Assembly (NCBI GenBank): GCA_024364805.1 | Contig: CM044519.1 | Coordinates: 43,741,333 to 43,805,332, forward strand | Source of the DNA: Euprymna scolopes | Taxonomy: Eukaryota; Mollusca; Cephalopoda; Sepiida; Sepiolidae | Direction: 5' to 3' | Length of the DNA stretch: 64,000 nt | Part shown: one piece after another, positions 46,736 through 60,608 of the stretch | How the letters are laid out: each line of letters starts with the position of its first letter | Numbering within the stretch: position 1 is the first letter of the stretch | Made by a program: the position numbers and the translations under genes | Notes under the pieces: model-generated | The model's input: the letters and a program-made list of their open reading frames with translations, nothing else | Told to the model about the DNA's origin: nothing | Databases searched by the model: none

Positions 46736-46984
46736 AAGGCAAGTCTCTTTTCTATTTACACCACCTTTTTTGGCAATATTATAAGTTCAAAATCTCAGCG
46801 ATCATTTATAAAATGAAAGCTTGTTGAAAAGGACCTGAATTGTGTAGTGACTATGTGACATTTGCCCTTAAGGTCGCACATTAAGGGGATCATCGATCAT
46901 CCAGAACCTATTGCTGGCACTTTTTACAGCCATAGAATGTTTCAGTCATAGTTATTTGTTTTCCTCATTTTGCATATGAATTAC

Positions 46985-48744
<1,760 letters not shown>

Positions 48745-49245
48745 GCAAAAACCAAATATATAACAAATAAATGTTACCAAAGGCAAGATAAGACGCTCTT
48801 TTATCCAGCTGGATAAGTTTTTAGTGTTTTAATTTATTTTAAATCATTTATTCAGTTCATAAAAAAAGTAGTGACAAATATTTCATAAGAACTAGAAAAA
48901 ATGGCGGACGTGTGGAGGTCACATCTTTGAAGTCTGGATAATCACTCAAAAATAGAAAATTAAACAAAATAAATGTTACTGTGATATTTATTGGCTGGGT
49001 TTCTACCAGTATTTTTAATTCATTTTTATTTTTGAGTGATTATTCAGACTCCCAAATATGTAATTCTTATGTGTCAGCTATTTTTTCTTGTTCTCTTGTA
49101 ACACTTGACACTTCTTGTTTTTCAAACTAGATAAACTCTTGAAAATAAGTTAAAACACTAAAAACTTATCCATGTAGGTAGAAGAGTAACTTATTTTCCT
49201 TTAATAACATTCATTTGTTATATAATTATTCTTGTACTATTTTTT
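48745..49245. mobile_element. fold-back element, family Q
   Basis: The left arm caaataaatgttaccaaagg, tggataagtttttagtgttt is inverted on the right (taaaacactaaaaacttatc; ttaataacattcatttg). The mid-arms carry tctttgaagtctggataatc and gtgattattcagactc. Confidence 0.8.
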
Positions 49246-51017
49246 GTTTTTCTTTATCTATAGTAAAAAGTGCTTGATTTTTTATTTATTTTTGGTTTGT
49301 ATCATTTGAACGTCGCGCGCGTGCGTGTGTTCTGATATAAAAACAATTGCTTCAAATTCTTTTAATTCCAAATTTATTTGCATTGCCTTATTTCAATATG
49401 TCATTATCCGCCACTGTGATCATTTAATTTTTTTTTAATCACTGAAGTACAGAATAAAAAAAACAATGAAGCAATCGTTATTTATTTATTGTTTTTTATT
49501 AGTATTTATTTTTTAAATGCTCTACACAAAAATTAAATTTTTTTTTTTTTCAAATTTTGAATTTTTCCTTTCTAAGAAAAACTATAAACTCCATGAAAAT
49601 ACACAAATTAAAGTAGAATCAATTATTTAACTTATATATTAAAATAAAATATAAAATAATAATTATAATGATGATGATAATAATAATATGTAAAATAATG
49701 ATATATAAATTAATAATAATATTATATAAATAATAATATATAAAATGACCATAATAATAATAATAATAATAATATATAAAATATGTTTTTAATCACTGAG
49801 GCACATAATAAATTATTTTGTTTTATTAATTGTTTTATTGAATGTACTCGCCACAGAAATTACATTTGATTTTTTTTTCTTCAAGGTAATCTATCAAAGT
49901 TCCATTGAGATACACAGGCCAAAGTACAATCATTTATTTTCTTTCTAAATTATAATAATAAAGAATGATATTGAATGATATTTGCTACTGTTCCAATAGC
50001 AGAAACTTGCAATGATGTGAACGACTCACAGGAGATATTGTTGTTTAGAAGAAACAAGTTACTTTGTAGACTTGTATATAATTGTGTTTATCGGTTGTTT
50101 TCACTTGTGGGTATTTCATTCTGGTTTCCAGATAATGTAGGATCATCAGGAGAGAATATGCACCGCTGTAGGGCCTTCCTCTCGATGCCTTTTCTGTGTA
50201 TTAGCAACCCCTCTCTCATTATCTGAATTGCATTTCAATTAAATGAACTCTTCAATATAATCAAAACTGGACGTTTAATGATTTAGCATTTCTTGTTCTG
50301 TTCCAAAGTGTAGCGTCTTATAACAGCATCTTATGACAGCATCTTATGACACCATTTTATGACAGCATCTTATGAAAGTGTAACATTTTATCACAACATC
50401 TTATCAAAGCATAGCATCTTATAATAGTTGAGTATTTCACATCTTCATTGTGCGAAAATAAAAAAAAAGAAGATATATGATAAATAAATATGTATATAAA
50501 TAAAAATGAATACAAAATATTCCTCACACAAGAATGCTATAATAATAATCCTGATTTCGTTTGATAACGACTCCTTGAAAATAAACAAAATTTATTCTCA
50601 GAGGACTTTCCCTTAAACCCGGCTCTAAACCAGAAGTTTCAAAGATCAAGGGTTTTCCTAAAGATATTGATGGTACCAACAATAGTAAAGATCTGAAAAC
50701 TGCTCAACACATCAAAGATTGCTAGTTTGTTTTTCAAATATTCTTCAAAACGACTTGATATCACACCTAGCATACCTACTGCCACCCGAACTACTTAGGT
50801 TTCAACACCATGCATGCACCTTATCTCCAAAGACAATGGAACGTAACTATCACACTTATTGCTCACCTTCTCAATCAAATTCTTGTCCCAGGATATTGAA
50901 AAGACTATGATTTACCAGTTCTTTGAGACCTTGTCATTGACTACTAAAATTGGGATGATTATGTTCCAATTGCTTAGCTGTCATAACACTTTTATCTCAC
51001 CATGCCACCACATTGCC
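49246..51017. other. AT-rich; part of a larger duplicated unit; minisatellite at 50311-50440
   Basis: 49340-49620 (ttcttttaattccaaattta; ttgcattgccttatttcaat) is repeated at 52110-52400. At 50311-50440 a 13-15-bp unit (agcatcttatgac) recurs about nine times with changes. No gene was seen. Confidence 0.55.

Positions 51018-51055
<38 letters not shown>
51018..51055. repeat. (ATA)n microsatellite
   Basis: About twelve uninterrupted trinucleotide units. Confidence 0.95.
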
Positions 51056-51442
51056 CACCAAACTATGCAAGTCAGAATTCAATCAATTCTTTTAATTATG
51101 ATTTGCCTAGCACATCAGTTTCACATCTATTTCTCTAAAATCTGCTGTAGATCAATTTAAAAGTTAAATAAAAATCACTTGGAGAATAATGTTATTTATT
51201 TCCCTTACGCTAATCAGTTATAAGTTACCTTCCCTTATATAACTCTTCAAGGACGTCACATTGGAGATAAAAAAGCTTTACTTCTTTTTAACCATAGCAG
51301 CCAGATTGCTTGGATATATAAACATTCAAATAAAAGCACAAAGCAAACACATATCTCCCTTAATTATAAAACTCTTCAAGGATGCTATGACACCACTGAA
51401 AAGGAAAAACTAGAAGAAAATAATGGGACGTTTTTTTACTAT

Positions 51443-51908
51443 AGACAACAAATCGAAAAAGTGGTAAAGAAACACATATATAACAATGTCATCAAAGGCA
51501 AAATAAGTTACTCTCTTACTTTAAAATTTTTTTGTGTTTTAACTTATTTTCGAGCATTTTTAAGTTTGAAACACAAGTAGTGTCGATTTGCTAAATTAGA
51601 ACTAGAACAAGATGGCTGACATGAGACAGTCCTCTTTGGAGTCTCGATAATCGCTCAAAACTCACCATAACATTTATTAGATGCATTTCCATCAGTATTT
51701 TGTTTCATTTTCCAGTTTTGAGCAATTATCCAATCTTTCAAGATGACTCACTCATGGCTACCATTTTGTTTTTGTTCTTAGCAACTCTGGACTATTTGTA
51801 TTTAACATAAGTTAAGACACAAAACACTTAACTAGGAAGAGTAATTTATTTTGACTTTGGTAACATTTGTATATTTGTTTCTTTACCACTTTTTTCAATT
51901 TGTTGTCT
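51443..51908. mobile_element. fold-back element, family Q, second copy
   Basis: The left arm agtggtaaagaaacacatat, atcaaaggcaaaataagtta is inverted on the right (aatttattttgactttggta; gtttctttaccacttt). It is a paralogue of 48745-49245. Confidence 0.8.
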
Positions 51909-53183
51909 ATACTACAAACTAATGCCCAAATAATGTTTTATTTACTTATTATTTACTTTATTTTTTGTTGTTGCGTGCCGATTAACGTCTGGCTATTTCC
52001 TGCTTTCATTGAATATTATTTTGAATTTATTTTCATTTGTATCATTGGAACATTGTCCTGTATTCTTGTGTATATGCATATGTGTGTATGGTTGTATGTG
52101 TTCTATTAAAACAAAATGCTGAAAATTCTTTTAATTCCAAATTTATTTGCATTGCCTTATTTCAATATGTCATCTCCTGCCATTCTGATCATTTGACATT
52201 GTTTTAATCACTGAGGTACACAATAAATTATTTCATTATTTATTTATCGTTTTTCATTTATTTAAAAAAATTTTTTTTATTGAAGATCCTCTAGACAAAA
52301 TTACATTTATATTTTGTGTCTTTAATTTTTTTTTATTTTCAAGATAAACTATAAACTCTGCCGAGATACACAAATTAAAATACAATCAAAAATTTCTTAA
52401 CAATATATAAAATAATAATAATGATAATAATAATAAGAAATAAAGACTAGGACAAATAGGAATCATGAGGAAGATTGAAACTATATAACATACAGACAGT
52501 AATGCTGAAAACAGCTGAAACGTTACAAAAAACCCATGAATGCAGAAACTAATCAACATGAGTTATAAACGCTAAACGACCATTGGAAACTGCAATAGAA
52601 GTAAAACAAAAAGATAGAGGAACACTACATGGAATCAAGAAAACTGAAACCGAAAAATTGTAAATTAACTGTGTCAGCATAGACTGGTGCCCCACCAAAT
52701 AGTCGCGAAGGATTAAGAAGAATGGAAAGACCAAGGAGAGAAACCACTAACCAGACCTCCATTGGACGAGTTCAGAGAGGAATAGAACTTTGTGGAAGCT
52801 TGTTGCCATCCAAATTCTAGTGAAGACCAATAGTCTTTGCCAGAGAGAAGTCAGTGGCAAGTGGCTGTTCCGATAACGCAAAGTCATTTGCAAAGATTAT
52901 TGCAAGAGGTAGAGAGTACTGGAAATCTGGGAAGATTTGTTGTCACTCACTGTGAGTAATCTCTGATGATGACCTGTGTGAGAACTCCTAGTAAACACAC
53001 AAAAATAAATAATCATCTTCACCAAAATTCACAAGGTAGAATAAAATCCATTATTATATTTATGTTTTGCCTGTTTTAAGATTTGAAGACCGCCCCCGAG
53101 CTCTGCGAAAAAATCGTTTGTTGGACATTAATCTAAATAAAATGTATTTATGAATTGTCTACCTTGCACTAGTCGGTTAAAGC
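51909..53183. other. no recognised gene; unclassified purine-rich block 52440-52990
   Basis: The left part repeats 49340-49620. The block 52440-52990 is less AT-rich and reads GLRRMERPRRETTNQTSIGR in one frame before a stop; no family was recognised. Confidence 0.4.
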
Positions 53184-53299
53184 TTATCTCCCTTTACCAT
53201 AGAACTATTCAAGTACATCATGTGGGAAATAAGAAAGCTTTGTCCCCGCCCCCACCTTTATAATTACAGCAACTGGAGCATTCAGATATGTAAACACTC

Positions 53300-53610
53300 A
53301 AGTGATAAAAGCCCAAGTGTAATGTTATGCACGTTTACACACACGTTAACATGTACACACTCGAGACCGAACACGTTGTAGTAGAGTACGTCGCAACAAA
53401 CATGAGACAAGTAATAACTCGATTCCTTTTTTTTGTAACAACGTTTATTTTCGAGTACTTCATTGAATAAAACATGATCTCTGACTTCTATCCTCTTGAA
53501 CATCATCGTTTGTCTGTATACACGTTCTTTTTATAGTTTTTCTTTTTCCTTATGATGACGTCACTTCACACATGACTCGGCATTTGCATACTACCATACT
53601 CTGTTACACA
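53300..53610 (-). mobile_element. LTR-like module, possible solo LTR fossil
   Basis: Minus-strand order: ATGCAAAT, TGACGTCATC, CTATAAAAAG, AATAAA. Same layout as 43225-43660; no internal region attached. Confidence 0.4.
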
Positions 53611-53639
53611 AGGTGAACAAGAAACAAAAAAGAGAGTGA

Positions 53640-54189
53640 CTTTACTTTATGTATTAGAATGAAAATAAATAAACTAAAATACTTTATTATAACTAAATTT
53701 TGAACAACCGAAGAAAACATCTGACAACCAGTTTTACTTTTATAAAATAGTCAATAAGAAATTTTTTTCACTGAAAATTTATAAAAAGTATGGAACCAAT
53801 TAAATGTTTAGAATGTTTAATTGGTTTAGAACCAATTAAAAGTGGAGAATGTTTAAGATAAGAGGTTAATGTAGTTTACTTAAAGCATTGTTTAGTGTGT
53901 ATATAAAGATAATTTATAGAAGGCAATAGAATGCAGAGGTGTAACGGATTGTCACAAACTGAAACAAATTAAGACATAAGAGTTCAATAAATTATGCAGA
54001 TTTGCCTTTTATTAATACAATATATTTTATTAATACAATATATTTTATTAATACAATATAGATATATGTGCGTTTGAACTCATTGAACACATATATGGAG
54101 AAGAAAATTTTCCTGGAATATCATACAATATGGAACTTCCATCTGATCCCACTGACACAAGTAAGAACACAATGCAATTTTAAAATTAT

Positions 54190-54190
<1 letters not shown>
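53640..54190. repeat. no gene; 18-bp triple repeat at 54008-54062
   Basis: tttattaatacaatatat is repeated three times. A small palindrome around accaattaaat lies at 53791-53826. Confidence 0.6.

Positions 54191-54191
<1 letters not shown>

Positions 54192-54249
<58 letters not shown>
54192..54249. repeat. (AC)n microsatellite, 58 bp
   Basis: Uninterrupted dinucleotide run. Confidence 0.97.
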
Positions 54250-54253
<4 letters not shown>

Positions 54254-54559
54254 GTATATACTGTATTAATTCAAGGTGAATCTGCATATCTTGTTTAACC
54301 GTTATATGTCTTGATTTGCTTCAGTTTGTGTGGATCCATTATATTGCATTGTATTGCCTTCTATAAATTATCTTTATATACAATGTTAAAAATTTTCAAT
54401 AAATATGAAAACAAAATAAAAGAATGTTATTTGTGATGGGCAGATTTTTTTTAATAGAATAGGAAGTTTGCAAGTCATTTGGTCTTTTGAAAATTGGGGC
54501 AGTCAGTTGTGGAGGAACTGACTTTCAGGAAAGAATTGATAACCAGAAATTTGCAGCAG

Positions 54560-55030
54560 CAGCAACACTTCACGGTTTGACATTTTTATTATCTTTGGTT
54601 TGTAAACTCCATGCTGATTGGTGCTAGCAGTTAACTTCTTTTCTGGCTTGCCCAATCAGATGCCATCTCTCAGGGGCGAGCTAAGCATGTAATGAAGTTT
54701 ATAAAAAGGTATAACCACAATAATTTTCTTTCCCTTTTTCCTTTTTGGCTCTTAGTGCTGCTGACAACACACTCCTCTCTTGGAGTGTAACAAGATCTGG
54801 TCAGGCTTTTTTGGTTGGGACAATGAGCAAACAAAGAATCCATATCATGGCTATCGCAGACCATAACGTCAACACACATGAATTCTTTTCTCTTCTCACA
54901 GGACTGCCTAACTTTTCATCTCCAACTGTACACATGAATTCATTATGCTATTAACTCTCTTCTCATTTTCTACATTTTTAAGAACGAAGATAATTAATAA
55001 AGTTGTTATTAATGTTAGAACAACGTTCGT
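54560..55030 (+). mobile_element. promoter-like module, possible solo LTR fossil
   Basis: ctgattgg and cccaatcag (CCAAT-type, opposed) precede tataaaaagg (54699-54708), and aataaag follows near 54995. This is the order of a U3-R-U5. It could instead be a host promoter, but no gene follows. Confidence 0.35.
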
Positions 55031-55275
55031 AATCATTTTATTCTATGGAATTCAAAGACAAGCAAATGGGATTTGGTGACAATTCCTTTCTTTTGTATGT
55101 AGTTAAAATCTAAAATAACACAAGCTTTGTTCATTCATTCTTGTTCAAACTGTTATCTTCATCGAGACATGATGCTTCACGTTTATTTGTCAATATTTTA
55201 TTTTTTAACAATATGGTATAAATCTACATTTTGTAATCGAACAAAGATTTTATATATCATTTTTTATTTATTTTA

Positions 55276-55698
55276 TATGAGGCTTCATAATTTATTTATT
55301 TATTTGCGGACTGTCATCCTCATCTTTGTTGTTGTTGTTGTTGTTGTTTCGCCATGTTTCGGTCAACTCATTCTATATGACCTTCTTCACGTGATTAGCC
55401 GCAACAAGATAAGAATGCTGAGCCTTGTAATTGTATCCTCAGTAATTACTGCCTTCCATAGTTGCTGTTGTCTCACCACGTTTTGGGCAACTAATCCTCT
55501 GACCTGCCGTGGTATGGAAGGTGGTAATCACTGGGATACAGTTACAAGACCCAGCATTCTTATCCCATTGCAGTTAATCACCTGAAGAAGGCCACAGGAT
55601 GAGTTGGTCGAAACATGGTCAAACAACAACTATGAAGATGAGGATGACAGTCCGCAAAAGAATGAAAAAAAAAAAAAAAAAATTATGAAACCTCATCT
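55276..55698. mobile_element. fold-back element, family T, 423 bp, hammerhead-like core
   Basis: Arms of about 190 bp: left gcggactgtcatcctcatct, right agatgaggatgacagtccgc (exact complements), closed outside by atgaggcttcataa and ttatgaaacctcat. The plus strand at 55582-55614 holds CTGAAGA, GGCC/GGTC and GAAAC; the left arm carries the same words, slightly eroded. (GTT)n at 55326. Confidence 0.85.
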
Positions 55699-55814
55699 AA
55701 AAATAAATAAAAAATAATTTTATTCAATTACAAAATTTATAAGATACCATATCGCTCAAAAATAAAATATTTACAAATAAACGTGAATCTTCACCTCTTG
55801 ATGCTTGTTTACGT

Positions 55815-56240
55815 TGATGATCTTTTAAGCCAACGCATTTCAGGTGAAAACATTACATACTTATGAGTCATGGCGAAATTAGTATAAATTCCCCAAATCA
55901 CGAAAAATGATAAAGTAGAAAAAAAAAAAAATTATAAGTAAAAATAGAAATTATTGAATTATTGAGTTTTATCATATGCTTTAATGTGAAAGATCTGTTA
56001 AACCAAACTGACTTATCTTCCTTGACTTAAATTGACCTAAATTAAGTGTCTTCCATTTTTAAACCGAATGTAACTATAGATGATTGTTTTTTGTTAAAAA
56101 TACATCTAGCACATTTTCTACTTGATCATTTTTCGTAAGTTTTGGAGTTTATATTACTTTTACCATGTCACGTTAGTACGTAATAATGTTTTCACCGAAT
56201 ATGTGTTGGTTTAAAAGATCATTGATGTAAACAAGCTCCC
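55815..56240. mobile_element. fold-back element, family P, second copy
   Basis: The left arm gatgatcttttaagccaacg, catttcaggtgaaaacatta is inverted on the right (aatgttttcaccgaatatgt; gttggtttaaaagatcattg). Confidence 0.82.
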
Positions 56241-56242
56241 GC

Positions 56243-56589
56243 GGCTCTTTATTAATGAACGCTTTGTTTAAGAAGGTTTGAATCAGACACAGCTGTTTTC
56301 TTAGCATGTCAGTGTTCTGCAAAATGCAATTACTATCTTTAATGATGTATCCTTAGTCATTTGAACACACATTATATCATGTTCTATGTGCAACCATGCC
56401 ATAAAATGTCTTCCTGTCTATCAAAAGAAATTAAGTTGTTTGAAGCCGTCAATCATTTTGATTTAAAACAAACAACTTGTAAAACTTGCCACAGTAAAAC
56501 ACATTCTGTTTTCTTTAGTAGAAAATGAAAAGCGAAAAAATTAACTAAAAAAAGGGCAACCATAATGCTAACAGCTATTTCATATCTTA
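56243..56589. other. no recognised features
   Basis: Unremarkable AT-rich sequence. Confidence 0.35.
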
Positions 56590-57347
56590 CTAGCAAGCTG
56601 TACGGCGTTGCCCCATAGTAAGATATGCTTAAATATAACATTTTAATTCATAGAAACTGGAACCTAAAAGGGATATCGATCATACCAGTTATCATAGGTG
56701 CCACAGGACTTATGAAGAAGAACCTGAAGTCCTACTTAATTAATATTCCTGGTGAACCAAGTGCAAAAGAGATTCAGACAATTGCACTTAAGGGAATAGC
56801 GAGGATACTAAAAAGAGCTCTCGGTTGGTTTCAATAAAAAAGCGGGGCAATGTTGGCAGCTGGTTTGGCTGCCCCATACCCAGCATTACAATCTTCAAGG
56901 GAAGAAAAAAAAAAAAATGAATTATTTATTGCTATAGAGACAATTCTTGATTGATTACAAGTATTATGTTTTTTCTAAAGAATTCACTTCTTATAAAAAA
57001 AAAAATACTCGAGGTGAGATTGAAATCCAAAGCTAAAAATAATGAACCAAGTATGATAACTATTAGGCCAGCTTGCCACAATCTTTAAAAAGTGTTTCCA
57101 AACCTACTTAATCTTAACATAACTAATCTTTCGTGTGAATGATTCGTGCATGCGCAGTCGTGAAACAGTTGACAAACAGATATGAATCTGATGATCCCCC
57201 TACCAATTTTTCAATTTTGACCCCTTAGCAGCCCTTTTTTCCAGATGAAAACCGATTAAAAAGTTTTCCACATGTCTGAATACCCTATATACCAAATTTC
57301 AAGTTTGTAGATCAAATATTCGTTAAGTATATAGGTTGAGAGTTGTC

Positions 57348-57384
<37 letters not shown>

Positions 57385-57406
57385 TCTCACTTTATAGATA
57401 TATAGA
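56590..57406 (-). mobile_element. Helitron, minus strand, with nested LINE end
   Basis: The minus strand starts TCTATATATCTATAAAGTGA and ends GGGGCAACGCCGTACAGC, then TTGCTAG followed by T. A (CA)n run lies just inside the 5' end, as in the copy at 6127-7014. Confidence 0.7.
56605..56919 (+). pseudogene. LINE C-terminal fragment with poly(A)
   Basis: The plus-strand frame reads IPVIIGATGLMKKN and IQTIALKGIARILKRALG, then stop, a short 3' UTR and an A-run. The pattern IPV.IGA.G...K...Y and TAL.G.ARILRR.L is common at the end of LINE ORFs with a restriction-like endonuclease (R2/R4/Rex6-type groups, from memory). It is strongly 5'-truncated and lies inside the Helitron. Confidence 0.6.
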
Positions 57407-57866
57407 TTTAAACACACACACACACACATATATATATACTAGACTTTTAGCTTGTTAAAAACGGACAACAATTATAGCCTGTTGACTTAGAATAAGTGGT
57501 TTATGCCAAACTTCTAGAGTAAATGTGGTATTGTGGTGACTAATTCCTATTAATTCCCTACCAGTGGAATGAACAGACAGAGACAGACTAAAAGAAATAT
57601 ATATTAGTTTAATTCATTTAATTCATTTCATCGAATGGATACTATAATAGTTAGTTCGCTGCACTTTATCATAACAAAGGTACATACGAAATTTCAGCCA
57701 GATTGGCTCAGTAGTTTATGAGAAAAAGCAGAATGGACAGATAGACAGACTAAGAGAAATATATACTAAAATTTTAGCCCATTAAAAACGAGCAAAAGTT
57801 ATAACCTGTTGACTTAGTTTTACGTTGGTGGGGTATAAGGTCTATATATATATATATATATATATA
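57407..57866. repeat. dispersed repeat related to 58920-59206
   Basis: Shares aacttctagagtaaatgtgg and atttcagccagattggctc with 59040-59110, in permuted order. Ends in (TA)n at the gap. Confidence 0.55.
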
Positions 57867-58097
57867 NNNNNNNNNNNNNNNNNNNNNNNNNNNNNNNNNN
57901 NNNNNNNNNNNNNNNNNNNNNNNNNNNNNNNNNNNNNNNNNNNNNNNNNNNNNNNNNNNNNNNNNNNNNNNNNNNNNNNNNNNNNNNNNNNNNNNNNNNN
58001 NNNNNNNNNNNNNNNNNNNNNNNNNNNNNNNNNNNNNNNNNNNNNNNNNNNNNNNNNNNNNNNNNNNNNNNNNNNNNNNNNNNNNNNNNNNNNNNNN
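57867..58097. other. assembly gap (231 N) inside (TA)n
   Basis: N run bordered by TA microsatellite on both sides. Confidence 0.99.
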
Positions 58098-58364
58098 TAT
58101 ATATATATATATATATAAGGCACTGTATATAAAGTGCGTTGGGTATGTGATGAGTCTTGTATGTAGTGAAGTTTCTTTGTGTCGTTTAGTGTTCATAAAT
58201 GCTTACAGATATACATTATACAACAGGACATAACATTTTATCAACAAACATTTCCTTAAGAGAAAAGGGACAGAACATCTGGGGGAATTATATCTTGCCA
58301 AACATGGAAACACTACCTTCATTCATCTGGGTTGATGAATCTGCCAAAAGCTGAAATGAACATT

Positions 58365-58640
58365 CTTTCCAAAGAAATCACCAGGAGTCTTCGGTTATAT
58401 TTTAGACAACTTTTATTTAAATGTTTTCCTTGTCGGAAGATTGCACGCTTGTCTTAGTCTCTGCTTCACCCCCATACAGGACCATTACAGGACCTGCCTC
58501 CAACACTCTCTCTAGCTCTGTCTCCTTCTAACTTCTAACTCTCTTGTATATATTCTCTTGTGCTTACGTCACTCGACCACACAAAGACACAGCACGTTAC
58601 CTCCAGTCACGTTTTCTGGCCAATTTTTTGTTTTTTTCAT
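58365..58640 (-). mobile_element. LTR-like module, possible solo LTR fossil
   Basis: Minus-strand order: GTGACGTAAG, a TATA-like atatata, a purine-rich leader and AATAAA. Resembles 43225-43660. Confidence 0.35.
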
Positions 58641-59206
58641 CCCTAGGTTTGAAAACTCACTCTTCTTATGTCCACCACATTTTTTCCTTGTTATTGTTTC
58701 TAAGTTAACCAAAATATTTCATTAAACATTCCTTTGTTTCAATAACATTCTCTCTGCATACCCTTTTCTACATAACAGTTACAAAACAATAATAATGTTC
58801 ATTATCTAACATTTACTTGTTAATAATAATAATAGTCGATGTTCTAAATTGACTATCAGCAAGGCCACCCAATGTTGTTCTGGCATAATCTAACATTAGA
58901 ATGAATACTTTATATGAAATTGATAGTTGAATATGTTTAAATACTGCTTTAAATATTAATCCCTATCAATCCCTATTAATCTCTAACCGTGCATTGAATG
59001 GATGCCATAAAACTTAGGTCGCTGTACCATATAGTATAGATTGATAAAAAATTTCAGCCAGATTGACTAAGTAGTTTCTGAGAAAACTTCTAGAGTAAAT
59101 TTGGTATGGTGGTAACTAATTCTTATTAATCCTTATTAGTTTCCAAGGAAAAGTGGAATAAACAGATGGAGATAAACTAAGAAAAATATATATTAGTTTA
59201 ATTCAC
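58641..59206. repeat. no gene; repeat related to 57407-57866 at 58920-59206
   Basis: See the entry for 57407-57866. The first 280 bp show nothing recognised. Confidence 0.45.
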
Positions 59207-59249
59207 CCCAAACAAGGTGTGTTGCTACTTAAACTTGGTTCATTTAACC

Positions 59250-59567
59250 CAGTGGTTCTCAACCTTTTTTACTTATGGACCCCCTTTCCCTTCTTTTTAT
59301 CTTGGTGGCCCCCTTCATAACTATTGGTCATAAGACAATCTTCTATTTTTCACTAATATAAATTTTGAGGTTTTAATAATCAAAGAAATATTATATGATT
59401 AAGCTTTATTTTTAAATGAAAACTAATTTAAGGCAAATAAAGTATTCTACAACAACTATAATAATTATGATAATAATGATAAGTAATAATAATAATAATT
59501 CTGTGGACCCCCCAGAAATATTCCATGGACCCCTAGGGTCCATGTGGACCCCGGTTGAGAACCCCTG
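59250..59567. mobile_element. hAT MITE, 318 bp, 8-bp target duplication
   Basis: Terminal repeats CAGTGGTTCTCAACC and GGTTGAGAACCCCTG, flanked by atttaacc on both sides (59242-59249; 59568-59575). The ends match those of Charlie-like hAT elements. No transposase. Confidence 0.95.
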
Positions 59568-59760
59568 ATTTAACCACTTGAGAATATTGATAGAAGTCTA
59601 CTGTGGATGCCAGGTCAGATTTATAAGGGCCACTCTAAGTGAGAAGTTCAGCAACAAGATGCTTTTTTACATTACATTTAAATTTCTGTATGTCGGTACA
59701 AGCAGGGAATAGGGTGAGATTCCAAAGATGTGTAGTTTGAGGAAATAAACTATTAGATTA

Positions 59761-59950
59761 GAGTTTAAAAGATGTATTTTCAGGCAATGTGTTCTTGGCC
59801 ATTGCTATTGGTGGTAGAGAAGGTTTCTTGTAGTTATTGAAGGAAACAAGCTTAGTCTTGGCAGCATTGAATGTGACCATTCATTTTTGTCCCCATTCCA
59901 CTACAGATTGGAGGTCATCCTCTAGTGTTTCTGCCATTTCCTTAGATATG
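59761..59950 (-). repeat. 190-bp young patch inside the old LINE
   Basis: Nearly identical (three differences seen) to 61913-62102 in the younger LINE. The flanks on both sides are much more diverged and align to a different part of the element (around 61480). Confidence 0.93.
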
Positions 59951-60608
59951 ATCTAAGAACCTCCGCAGTGGATGGAAGATATTTAGCTGATGGTTGGGTT
60001 TGTCAGATGTATTCACATCAAGGGGACGCTAGAGCACTAAGTTTGTCAGAACATATTCTATTGAAGTACTATAAAAACAAAAACAGGGATGCAACATTGT
60101 AGTGATGGGTCAGGGGTTGGAGCTTTGTAGATAGTGAGGGACCTATTAAATTATAGATTATTTTTGGACCCTGTCTAAAAGGGAGAGACTAGTCAATGAT
60201 ACACCAGGCCAAACGTGACAACAATTCACCATGCATGGTCAGATGTTAATCTTGTAGTGATATAGGATACTGGCAGAAATTTTGTAACATGGTAGAGGGA
60301 GCTCATTTTCTTTGTAGCAGCTGTGGCAGTATCTTCTATGTATTTGTTTCATTTTATGTTACCTGTAGATGCTGAACTCTCAGGTAGCAGGCTATTTACC
60401 ATGGCAATCAGTGGTTGAAGAGTTTTTTATAATTATTAAAAGAGAGATGCTTAGTCTTAGTAGCATTAAATGTTACCATCCATTTTTATTTACAAATTGG
60501 AGATCATTTTATAAGAATTAAGTCTTTGCCTTGGATATCTGCACATTTATTTTACGCACATGTTGAGAGTAAAGCGTGTGTTGTTATCAACAAACGTACC
60601 CATCTTTT

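Larger units (their letters stand above)
59207..60608 (-). mobile_element. old LINE copy (second family), minus strand
   Basis: The 3' end (caccccaaacaagg) aligns with the LINE at 61248-63265, and 60040-60608 aligns with 61600-62160 (gacaacaattcaccatgcat against gacaacagtactccatacat). It is much more diverged than its neighbour and is interrupted by a hAT MITE and a 190-bp patch. Confidence 0.8.

Noticed and set aside
57774-58196. Long frames across the second N gap
   Set aside because: Made of Ile/Tyr from (TA)n and unknown bases.
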